From Chlamydiota bacterium (GTDB lineage: Bacteria > Chlamydiota > Chlamydiia > Chlamydiales > Rhabdochlamydiaceae), in the NCBI GenBank assembly GCA_011065225.1, contig JAAKFC010000046.1, positions 1 to 9,123 of the forward strand: a DNA stretch of 9,123 nucleotides. The letters run 5' to 3'. Under the pieces are notes generated by a model that worked only from the letters and a program-made list of their open reading frames with translations, ran no database searches and was not told where the DNA came from. Positions 1-6,160 of the stretch are shown here, piece after piece. The stretch's first letter is position 1, and the number at the start of each line of letters is the position of its first letter. Both the position numbers and the translations under genes were made by a program.

Positions 1-134
1 TGAAGAATTGGGAATTTGACAAGGAGGCTTCTCAAATTTTTTGGATGCGACGAGCTGCAGTGTTCATGGACACGGAGCGAGGAGCAGACGAAAAATTTGA
101 AGGATAGCCAACGCTGTCAAAAACCAATTCTTCA
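1..134. repeat. Long imperfect inverted repeat (MITE-like or structured RNA)
   Basis: The two ends are perfect inverted copies: TGAAGAATTGG at 1-11 and CCAATTCTTCA at 124-134. Further paired blocks lie inside in the right order: 16-21 with 115-120 (6 bp), 26-29 with 106-109 (4 bp) and 33-41 with 91-99 (9 bp). A small inner stem is 60-63 with 70-73. About 30 of the first 41 bases therefore pair with the last 44. No convincing ORF lies inside. Length, terminal inverted repeats and lack of coding fit a miniature inverted-repeat element; a folded non-coding RNA is the alternative. The window begins at the outermost paired base, so the structure may extend further left and target-site duplications cannot be judged. 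The fold-back is directly visible; its nature is inference. Confidence 0.6.
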
Positions 135-173
135 TTCATGATGTGTATAAGTATGGCGGATTCAGCTCAAAAG

Positions 174-440
174 TCAAGAACGCCCAAAACGAGCAAGAAT
201 TTCTTTGAAATAGCATTCTTCATCAACTCCTTGAAATTCTGATTCTTTTATTTCCCGTGCCATTTCGTCAGAGAGGATGATATTCTTCGAAAGGAGCCAA
301 TCTAATTGAATATGTGCAATCATGGGATCAAAATCAGCATGATCTTTTTCTGTACGAGAATAGGCAAAACCCTTGAACCTCTCTCGCCTAAAGGCGAGAG
401 ATTCCTGCTTCAACGCTCCCTCCAACGAGGGCAGCTCCAC
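174..440 (-). CDS. Doubtful small hypothetical protein, 88 aa (possible gene remnant)
   Basis: This open frame would start at a GTG (440) and ends at a TGA (174-176). An in-frame TAA lies only two codons upstream of the GTG, and no convincing Shine-Dalgarno precedes it, so the start is poorly supported. The product is hydrophilic and mixed-charge, with no signal peptide, membrane segment or motif I recognise. Residues from about 24 onward (GFAYSRTEKDHADFDP and beyond) have a natural-looking composition. The first 22 codons coincide with two strong hairpins (375-404 and 415-435), so the N-terminus may be non-coding sequence read through by chance. It lies on the same strand as, and 48 bp downstream of, the 576-aa gene. 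It could be a real small gene, the tail of a decayed longer gene, or chance. Confidence 0.35.
   Translation of the reverse strand: MELPSLEGALKQESLAFRRERFKGFAYSRTEKDHADFDPMIAHIQLDWLLSKNIILSDEMAREIKESEFQGVDEECYFKEILARFGRS
375..404. repeat. Strong GC-rich hairpin (REP-like palindrome)
   Basis: TCTCTCGCC (380-388) and GGCGAGAGA (393-401) are perfect inverted copies around the tetraloop TAAA. GAA (375-377) and TTC (402-404) extend the stem across a two-base bulge. This gives about 12 bp of stem. No T run follows on either strand, so it is not a classical intrinsic terminator. It falls in codons 13-22 of the doubtful 88-aa frame. Confidence 0.6.
415..435. repeat. Second GC-rich hairpin beside the first
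   Basis: CCCTC (418-422) and GAGGG (427-431) pair around loop CAAC. GCT (415-417) and AGC (433-435) extend the stem with a single bulged C at 432. It lies 10 bp from the hairpin at 375-404, so both would occur in the same transcript downstream of the 576-aa gene. An eight-T run (minus strand, plus positions 473-480) lies upstream of the hairpins in that transcript and does not follow either stem. Confidence 0.5.
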
Positions 441-488
441 AGGCTTTTATGACCGACATTCCGGCGGCCTATAAAAAAAAGACTCTTG

Positions 489-2219
489 TTAAACGTGACA
501 TACTACCCCTTCAGACATCGCTTCTAAAAAAGTTTTTTGGTTTTTCTCAAGAGGATTATTATATAAGAACCCAAGGTAAAAAGAATCGAACACTTGCATC
601 TGTATGGTGAGCAATTCATTGGACGGAATATCCAGAGATTCGATTTGATTAAAGATTTTTTCCCTAAGCGAAAAATCTCCAAATTTTGTCATCACAAAAA
701 GAGAATCGTCAGCCTTTTTCATTGTGATTGTTTCTTTTGAAGTTTCCATCATTTTGAGAAGCATATGAAAAAGGATTTTAAGAAGTTTAGGATCCAGCGT
801 TGTGCTCAAATGCGCAGGAAAAATGGCATGAAAGTAGTTTTGCAAAAGCAGAGCATGGTTTTCAGCCTCTTTGCCGAGTTCTTTTTTGAGAGCATCGAAA
901 TTTTCTCTTTGCTTAGCAATCATCCCTCCATTGTAATCGCGCATCTCTCCAAAAGCACTTTCCATTTCTTTCACGAGCTGCAATCTGGCATGGAATAGAT
1001 CAACAGAAAAATCTTCCCTGAGGAATGTGCTACTAAGAAGGCGCGCCCGCAGAACAATCGCTTCTTTGGGATATTTGCGCCTAAGCATTCCCACAATCTT
1101 CACTCGGTCTATGGAAAATTTTCCATTTTCGAGAAGTTCTCTTATAGGCAAACTGTCGGAATGAACAATACGAACAAGAACAACAGTAAAGCAGAGTTCT
1201 ATATCTGTTTGTTCATCAAAAGAAATCATCATTTGCGGAAGATCTCGCAAAAATTTGAGCTGATTGGAAAGAGTCAGAATATTTCGCATCACCTCCTCTT
1301 CGTTTCGCGGCATAAAGACCGGTGGAACTAGCTGCTCCACGCGAGAGCGAATTTCTGCTGGGAGTCCTTTTTCCAAATCTTTGATCTCTTCAAAAGAGAA
1401 AGGGCTTTTCTTTTCGATCTCTAAGTAAAAACGATGCATCTCTGCATCTTCAAGAGCAAAATAGGACCCTGGAATACTTTGAACGCCTGGAATGAAACGG
1501 GTCAGAGCTGAGAGAAAATGCCTTTCCTCAAACAGCTCATGCTCTTTGATGAAATTGAGACCCACAAAAATGGACAAGACCTCTTTTAGACCAAAAGGAG
1601 TATGCAATAAGATTTTTCTCAGCTTTATGCAGATGTGTCTTTTTGTGGGGCTTTTCGCCATTTTCTTCTCTAAGCTTTTGCGAAAAAGATAAAGCGTAAA
1701 TACGATACGGCCAATTTCTGATGGACGCCTTATAGCCTTGAATGTCTCTTTTGATGTGAGAAAAAGGTTTTGCATTTCAGTAAAAATGTCGTAGTCAAAA
1801 TGATCTGGGAAACGACGTACCATGGTCCCAATCTTTTCTTGTACTAGAGCCGTTTTTTCATCAAGAGTAAGTCCGCGAAGTTCGAGAATTTTTTTTGCAT
1901 GGTAAAAGGAGTTGACCCCCATAAGAATTTCCCTTTCGAGAAAAGGAGCATTGTGCTTTGCCCAAGCAATGTCCTGCGTGTTTTCGAGCTGCAAAACGAT
2001 TTCTGCAACCAAATACTCTTTATAATGCATGGCAAAAGAAAGCGAAGCATCCAGTTGTTTACCTGGAATCAACCAACGTGTCACCATATCGTAGAAAAAT
2101 TTGGCAGCTCCTTTTCGATAGGGACAAACAAGTAAAACTCTTTCTTGACTCCAAATCATCTTGGGAAGTTCTTCTGGTCCTACTTCTTCCAGAATCTTTG
2201 CAGCAAGCTCATCATGCAT
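489..2219 (-). CDS. Conserved-looking hypothetical protein, 576 aa, coupled to aspartokinase-like gene
   Basis: I do not recognise this protein. The frame is long, uninterrupted and of balanced composition, so it is very likely a real gene. It starts at ATG (2217-2219) inside the end of the upstream aspartokinase-like gene. AGGA (2230-2233) sits 10 bp upstream, and the genes overlap by 8 bp, implying one mRNA and probable translational coupling. The product appears soluble: no N-terminal signal peptide and no clear membrane helix. It is rich in Leu, Lys and Glu and probably mostly helical. Residues about 410-465 are strongly charged and helical-looking. The region about 315-400 (QLKFLRDLPQMMISFDEQTD onward) mixes hydrophobic beta-like and helical stretches. 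I see no nucleotide-binding loop, zinc cluster or catalytic signature. An exclusive chlamydial family is possible but unproven. No function is proposed. Confidence 0.85.
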   Translation of the reverse strand: MHDELAAKILEEVGPEELPKMIWSQERVLLVCPYRKGAAKFFYDMVTRWLIPGKQLDASLSFAMHYKEYLVAEIVLQLENTQDIAWAKHNAPFLEREILMGVNSFYHAKKILELRGLTLDEKTALVQEKIGTMVRRFPDHFDYDIFTEMQNLFLTSKETFKAIRRPSEIGRIVFTLYLFRKSLEKKMAKSPTKRHICIKLRKILLHTPFGLKEVLSIFVGLNFIKEHELFEERHFLSALTRFIPGVQSIPGSYFALEDAEMHRFYLEIEKKSPFSFEEIKDLEKGLPAEIRSRVEQLVPPVFMPRNEEEVMRNILTLSNQLKFLRDLPQMMISFDEQTDIELCFTVVLVRIVHSDSLPIRELLENGKFSIDRVKIVGMLRRKYPKEAIVLRARLLSSTFLREDFSVDLFHARLQLVKEMESAFGEMRDYNGGMIAKQRENFDALKKELGKEAENHALLLQNYFHAIFPAHLSTTLDPKLLKILFHMLLKMMETSKETITMKKADDSLFVMTKFGDFSLREKIFNQIESLDIPSNELLTIQMQVFDSFYLGFLYNNPLEKNQKTFLEAMSEGVVCHV

Positions 2220-2943
2220 ATATTGTTGTTCCTATCCTCTCAGGTTCATAGAAAGGGCGAATTTCTAAAATAATGCCATGCTCTTTGGCGAGCTCAAGAC
2301 ACTGATGATGTAATATCTCAGCTCCTTCGCCAACAATAGTAAGAGTTTTTTCATAGGTCAAGTCGGAAAAAATTTCTGTCTCGGGATGTGTTTTGGGGTT
2401 ATTCTCCCCAATTCCAGGTACATCTTTGTAAAATTCTACCTTTTGAGAGCCGAGAGCAATGGCAAGAGCCACAGCAGAAGTATCCGACCCTCCCCTCCCT
2501 AATGTGGTAATTTCTTTTTCAATACTCACTCCTTGAAAACCCGCAACAATGACAACTTTTTTTTCTGCCAAAGCGCGCTTGATTCTTTCTGGGCGCACTT
2601 CGAGAATGCGCGCCTCAGAATGCTCATTTGTCGTGATGATCCCTGATTGACTCCCCGTGAAGCTGATCGCATCGATTCCTCTGAGATCAAGAGCCATTGC
2701 GAGAAGAGCCATACTCACCCTCTCCCCTACAGAAATGAGCATATCTTGCTCTCGTTTGGGAGGATTGGGATGGATGATATTAGCTAAATTCATCAGCTCA
2801 TCTGTAGTCGTCCCCATGGCGCTGACAACCACAACAATCTGCGAAGTTTTTTTTAAACGAGTTTTGATGAGCGTGGCAAGCTTAGAAAAGCAGTCACTAT
2901 TTGCCATTGCAGCGCCACCAAATTTCATAATCAGACAAGACAT
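2212..2943 (-). CDS. lysC: Aspartokinase-like amino acid kinase, catalytic domain only (no ACT domains)
   Basis: Aspartokinase phosphorylates L-aspartate with ATP, the first step towards lysine, diaminopimelate (for peptidoglycan), threonine and methionine. Family motifs are in order: KFGG at residues 7-10, VVSAMG at 39-44, SVGERVS at 71-77, TGSQSGIITT at 96-105, the glycine-rich TTLGRGGSDTSA at 146-157, DVPGI at 174-178 and GEGAEILH at 205-212. The protein ends at residue 243, just after the GTTIYA strand that closes the kinase domain. Bacterial LysC enzymes usually exceed 400 residues because two ACT domains follow, so feedback control by lysine or threonine is probably absent. Two signature positions are unusual: KFGG is followed by Ala-Ala instead of the usual Ser/Thr-Ser/Cys, and the expected TDV is KDV at 173-175. 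It could therefore act on another substrate or have reduced activity. The start has no clear Shine-Dalgarno; a second Met at residue 6 directly precedes KFGG. Confidence 0.8.
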   Translation of the reverse strand: MSCLIMKFGGAAMANSDCFSKLATLIKTRLKKTSQIVVVVSAMGTTTDELMNLANIIHPNPPKREQDMLISVGERVSMALLAMALDLRGIDAISFTGSQSGIITTNEHSEARILEVRPERIKRALAEKKVVIVAGFQGVSIEKEITTLGRGGSDTSAVALAIALGSQKVEFYKDVPGIGENNPKTHPETEIFSDLTYEKTLTIVGEGAEILHHQCLELAKEHGIILEIRPFYEPERIGTTIYA

Positions 2944-2951
2944 GGACTCAA

Positions 2952-2978
2952 ATTATATTTTTATTTTTAAATAAGCAA
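2952..2978 (-). promoter_or_regulatory. Candidate promoter giving a near-leaderless aspartokinase mRNA
   Basis: On the minus strand TATAAT (2957 down to 2952) matches the -10 consensus exactly. TTGCTT (2978 to 2973) is a possible -35 with a short 15-bp spacer. The -10 ends only 8 bases before the ATG at 2943, so a transcript from it would have almost no leader. That fits the absence of a Shine-Dalgarno there. The region is very AT-rich, so a chance match is possible. Confidence 0.3.
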
Positions 2979-2999
2979 TTCCATTGATTATCGCTCCTC

Positions 3000-3028
3000 T
3001 TGATTTTTTTTTAAACATTCAGTATCTT
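3000..3028 (+). promoter_or_regulatory. Candidate vegetative promoter for the rpsA operon
   Basis: TTGATT (3000-3005) and TATCTT (3023-3028) are separated by 17 bp, the optimal spacing for the main sigma factor. Each differs from consensus by only two bases. Start of transcription would be near 3035, giving a leader of about 70 nt. A TATAAA at 3036-3041 is an alternative -10 but has no matching -35. It lies in the divergent gap where an rpsA promoter is expected. Confidence 0.45.
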
Positions 3029-3056
3029 ATATCCATATAAATTATGGCAGATGGAG

Positions 3057-3083
3057 ATCATTGGCCCAGGTGATTTTTTTTTT
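3057..3083 (+). promoter_or_regulatory. Weak stem plus T10 tract in the rpsA leader
   Basis: ATCA (3057-3060) and TGAT (3071-3074) pair around a 10-base loop (TTGGCCCAGG). A run of ten T follows at 3074-3083, ending 6 bp before the ribosome binding site GGAG at 3090-3093. A/G-to-U pairs could lengthen the stem slightly. The arrangement resembles a leader attenuator, but the stem is too weak to be called a terminator with confidence. Confidence 0.2.
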
Positions 3084-3105
3084 AGAACTGGAGAACTTTT
3101 AACCT

Positions 3106-4893
3106 ATGGAAGACACCCTAAACGACTGGAATCAAAGCAAAATCATTGATGATATTGAATTTGATGAAAAAGAGGCTCAGGAGTTTCAAGAACTCTTAAA
3201 AGCAAGAGAAGTCTCCCCTGAAAAAGGGGCAATATCTGCAATGAGCATTGGCCAAATCCTAAAAGGACGCATTGTTGAAATCACCAAAGATTTTATTGTT
3301 GTCGATGTTGGCCTAAAGTCAGAAGGACTTGTTCCCATCTCAGAATTCGAAGATCCTACTTCTCTTGCACTCGATGCTGAAATCGAAGTTTTCCTCGATC
3401 AAGCAGAGGGGGCCGATGGGCAAATCGTTCTCTCACGAGAAAAAGCTAGGCGTCAACGACAATGGGAATACATTATCAACAACTGCGAAGAAGGCTCCAT
3501 TGTTGAGGGAAAGATCCTGCGTAAAGTCAAAGGCGGTCTGATGGTCGACATCGGGATGGAAGCTTTCCTTCCCGGCTCACAAATTGACAACAAGAGAATC
3601 AAAAATCTTGATGATTACATCGGCGAAACTTTTGACTTCAAAATTCTCAAGATCAATACCGAAAGAAAAAATATTGTTGTCTCTCGTCGCGAACTCCTCG
3701 AAGAAGAACGTATCTCCCGCAAAATAGAACTTCTTGAAAACATCCATGAAGGAGATATTTGCACTGGCATTGTCAAAAACATCACCGACTTTGGCGTCTT
3801 CCTCGACCTCGACGGCATTGATGGCCTCTTGCACATCACCGATATGACTTGGAAGCGGATCAAACATCCTTCTGACATGGTCAAAGTAGGACAAAAACTC
3901 GAGGTAATGATCCTCAATGTCGATAAAGAAAAGGGCCGCGTTGCTCTTGGCATGAAGCAGAAAGAAAGTAATCCTTGGGAAGATATTGAAGCCCGCTATC
4001 CCCCTGGAACACATATAAAAGGAAAAATTGTCAACCTCGTCCCATATGGAGCATTCATCGAGATCGAGTCCGGTATAGAGGGACTAATCCATATTTCTGA
4101 AATGTCCTGGGTCAAAAATATCACAGACCCTTCTGAAATAGTCAAAAAGGGAGACGAAGTTGAAGCCATTGTCCTTGCTGTACAAAAAGAAGAAGGAAAA
4201 ATCTCTCTTGGCATTAAACAGCTGGGGAAAAATCCCTGGGAAGATGTTGAAGAAAAATATCCTATTAACAGCAATATTAAAGGAGAAATTCGCAACCTGA
4301 CCAATTACGGAGCTTTCGTCGAACTCGAACCTGGTGTTGAAGGACTCATTCACATCTCAGATCTTAGCTGGATCAAAAAAGTTTCCCACCCTTCTGAAGT
4401 GCTTAAGAAGGGAGAAATGGTAGAGGCTGTGATTCTTTCTGTCGACAAAGAGAGCAAGAAAATCACTCTCGGCGTCAAGCAATTGAGCGAAAATCCTTGG
4501 GAAACCATTGAAAAAACCGTGCCCGTCGGCTCTCTTGTCAAAGGCACCGTGATAAAAATCACTGCCTTTGGTGCTTTTGTTGAACTTGAAAATGGTCTTG
4601 AGGCCTTGGTACATGTGACTGAGCTTTCCGATCAACCTTTCGGCAAAGTAGAAGACATCATCAAAGTTGGAGCTCCCATCACAGCGAAAGTGATCAAACT
4701 CAATCCAGAGCACAAAAAGATCGCCCTCTCCATCAAAGAACATCTCATTGACACCAATGAAGTGAACCACGATGACATTGTGATCGGCAAAGCCAAAACT
4801 CCAAAAAAGAAGAAGAAAAAAGAAGAAGAAGAAGAAGAGACTTCTTCCGAGGATAAGGAAAAGCAGGCAGGAGAAGAAAAAGACAATGAATAA
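3106..4893 (+). CDS. rpsA: 30S ribosomal protein S1
   Basis: S1 binds mRNA on the 30S subunit and helps it dock, especially where Shine-Dalgarno sequences are weak. Six S1/OB-fold domains are visible at about residues 47-115, 129-195, 214-284, 300-371, 387-458 and 473-544. The typical RNA-binding block (YGAF or FGVF/FGAF, then GLIHIS or similar) is clear in domains 3 to 6. Domains 1 and 2 are more divergent, as in family members where they bind the ribosome. Domains 3, 4 and 5 are followed by the shared NPWE(D/T) linker. At 595 residues it is a little longer than the Chlamydia protein as I recall it. The excess is a charged tail after residue 549, with six Lys (567-572) then six Glu (573-578). 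The ATG follows GGAG at 3090-3093. The stop overlaps the nusA start by 8 bp, making this the first gene of the operon. Confidence 0.97.
   Translation: MEDTLNDWNQSKIIDDIEFDEKEAQEFQELLKAREVSPEKGAISAMSIGQILKGRIVEITKDFIVVDVGLKSEGLVPISEFEDPTSLALDAEIEVFLDQAEGADGQIVLSREKARRQRQWEYIINNCEEGSIVEGKILRKVKGGLMVDIGMEAFLPGSQIDNKRIKNLDDYIGETFDFKILKINTERKNIVVSRRELLEEERISRKIELLENIHEGDICTGIVKNITDFGVFLDLDGIDGLLHITDMTWKRIKHPSDMVKVGQKLEVMILNVDKEKGRVALGMKQKESNPWEDIEARYPPGTHIKGKIVNLVPYGAFIEIESGIEGLIHISEMSWVKNITDPSEIVKKGDEVEAIVLAVQKEEGKISLGIKQLGKNPWEDVEEKYPINSNIKGEIRNLTNYGAFVELEPGVEGLIHISDLSWIKKVSHPSEVLKKGEMVEAVILSVDKESKKITLGVKQLSENPWETIEKTVPVGSLVKGTVIKITAFGAFVELENGLEALVHVTELSDQPFGKVEDIIKVGAPITAKVIKLNPEHKKIALSIKEHLIDTNEVNHDDIVIGKAKTPKKKKKKEEEEEETSSEDKEKQAGEEKDNE
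4803..4840 (+). repeat. GAA-rich purine microsatellite in the 3' end of rpsA
   Basis: Thirty-eight consecutive purines, made mostly of AAG/GAA triplets and A runs, encode the K6-E6 block of the S1 tail. The stretch is in frame. Unit loss or gain of three bases would only shorten or lengthen the charged tail, whereas one- or two-base slips would disrupt the S1 stop and possibly nusA coupling. Confidence 0.7.
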
Positions 4894-6157
4894 AGACCTC
4901 GTTGCGATTTTCGAATATCTCGAAAGAGAAAAAGGAATCAAGCGCGATATCATCATCAATGCGATAGAAGAAGCCCTTCGTGTAGCTGCCCGAAAAAGCA
5001 TCAAAGGCCTGATCAATATTTCGGTAAAAGTCGACTCTAAGTCTGGGAATATCGAAGTTTTCGCCCAAAAAGAAGTGGTCGAAAAAGTCACCATCCCCGA
5101 AGAGGAAATCTCTTTAGAAGAGGCTCAAGCACTCAATCCCAATGTTGAAATCAGCGATTGGGTGGATATCGAAGCCACTCCCGAAGATTTTGGTCGGATT
5201 GCTGCACAGACAGCACGCCAAGTCATTGCACAGAAGCTTCGCAGTGCAGAAAGAGATGTGATCTATGAAGAATATCGTCATCGCATCAATGAAATCATTT
5301 CTGGCTCAGTAAAACGCGTTGTACGCGGAGCCACTCTCATTGTCGATCTCGGTAAAGTAGAAGCCATTCTGCCTGATCGTTTCTACCCAAAGACAGAGCG
5401 CTACAACGTAGGCGAAAGAGTCCAAGCTCTTCTTTATGAAGTGCGCGATACAGAAAGTGGGGGAGCTGAAGTGGTTCTTTCTCGCAGCCATCCCGAATTT
5501 GTCCGGCAACTCTTCTTACAAGAAGTCCCTGAACTCGAAGATGAAACTGTACACATTGAGAGAATTGTACGTGATGCTGGTTACCGCACGAAAATTGCCG
5601 TAAGTTCCAGCGATTTCAAAGTAGACCCCGTTGGAGCATGTGTGGGTGTTCGTGGTACCCGTGTGAAAAACGTCATCCATGAACTCAACAACGAAAAAAT
5701 AGATATTCTTCCCTTTTCAGCAGACAAAGTGCAATTTCTTGAAAATGCTCTTGCCCCTATAGAAATCAAAAAGATCAGCCTCAGTGAAGATGAATCCACC
5801 ATTTCGATCGTTGTTGAAGATGAGAGCTATCCTATTGTTCTTGGCAAGCACGGAATGAATATCCGCCTTTGTGGTCAGCTCATTGGAATTGAGCTAAACG
5901 TACAGAGAATGAGTGAATATCAGACCACGATGAACATCCAACGCGCACAGCTTGCCCTTATGGATGACCCCTCTCTAGACGAAACTCTCAAGATTGAAGG
6001 GATGAGTTCACTCATCATAGACTCACTCATTTCAGCTGGTTATGATACTCCACGAAAAGTACTTAGAGCCAGTCCATCAGAATTAGCTAGCATCCCAGAA
6101 ATTAGCACTGATATGATTGATAAGATTCTGGAGGACGTCCGGCAAAAGAGGTTATAA
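4886..6157 (+). CDS. nusA: Transcription termination/antitermination factor NusA
   Basis: NusA binds RNA polymerase and nascent RNA, promoting pausing and hairpin-dependent termination, and taking part in antitermination of rRNA operons. Domains in order: polymerase-binding N-terminal domain (about 1-130), an S1 domain (about 135-200), KH1 with GVRG at 254-257, KH2 with LGKHG at 319-323, and one helix-hairpin-helix-like C-terminal domain (about 368-420) ending DVRQKRL. With 423 residues it is shorter than E. coli NusA (495), which has two C-terminal repeats, and close to the chlamydial length I recall. ATG at 4886 overlaps the rpsA stop by 8 bp; AGGAG at 4869-4873 is the likely ribosome binding site. 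rimP, which usually precedes nusA, is absent here, and ylxR is missing downstream. Confidence 0.97.
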   Translation: MNKDLVAIFEYLEREKGIKRDIIINAIEEALRVAARKSIKGLINISVKVDSKSGNIEVFAQKEVVEKVTIPEEEISLEEAQALNPNVEISDWVDIEATPEDFGRIAAQTARQVIAQKLRSAERDVIYEEYRHRINEIISGSVKRVVRGATLIVDLGKVEAILPDRFYPKTERYNVGERVQALLYEVRDTESGGAEVVLSRSHPEFVRQLFLQEVPELEDETVHIERIVRDAGYRTKIAVSSSDFKVDPVGACVGVRGTRVKNVIHELNNEKIDILPFSADKVQFLENALAPIEIKKISLSEDESTISIVVEDESYPIVLGKHGMNIRLCGQLIGIELNVQRMSEYQTTMNIQRAQLALMDDPSLDETLKIEGMSSLIIDSLISAGYDTPRKVLRASPSELASIPEISTDMIDKILEDVRQKRL

Positions 6158-6160
6158 CGA

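Noticed and set aside
453..488. Possible intrinsic terminator after the 576-aa gene (eight T on the minus strand at 473-480)
   Set aside because: No stem precedes the T run on the minus strand, and the nearest strong hairpins (415-435, 375-404) come after it in the direction of transcription without T tails.
3577..4014. 145-codon minus-strand frame opposite rpsA
   Set aside because: Complement of the S1 domain repeats; Phe/Asp-rich product with no start signal, lying entirely within a certain gene.
3300..4750. Repeated DNA blocks that could suggest tandem duplication
   Set aside because: They are the paralogous S1 domains and shared NPWE linkers of ribosomal protein S1, normal for the family.
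4357..5094. 245-codon open frame on the minus strand across the rpsA/nusA junction
   Set aside because: It is antisense to two certain genes. Its protein is dominated by Phe/Ser/Leu runs, which are the complement of Lys/Glu-rich codons, including the purine tract. It is a shadow.
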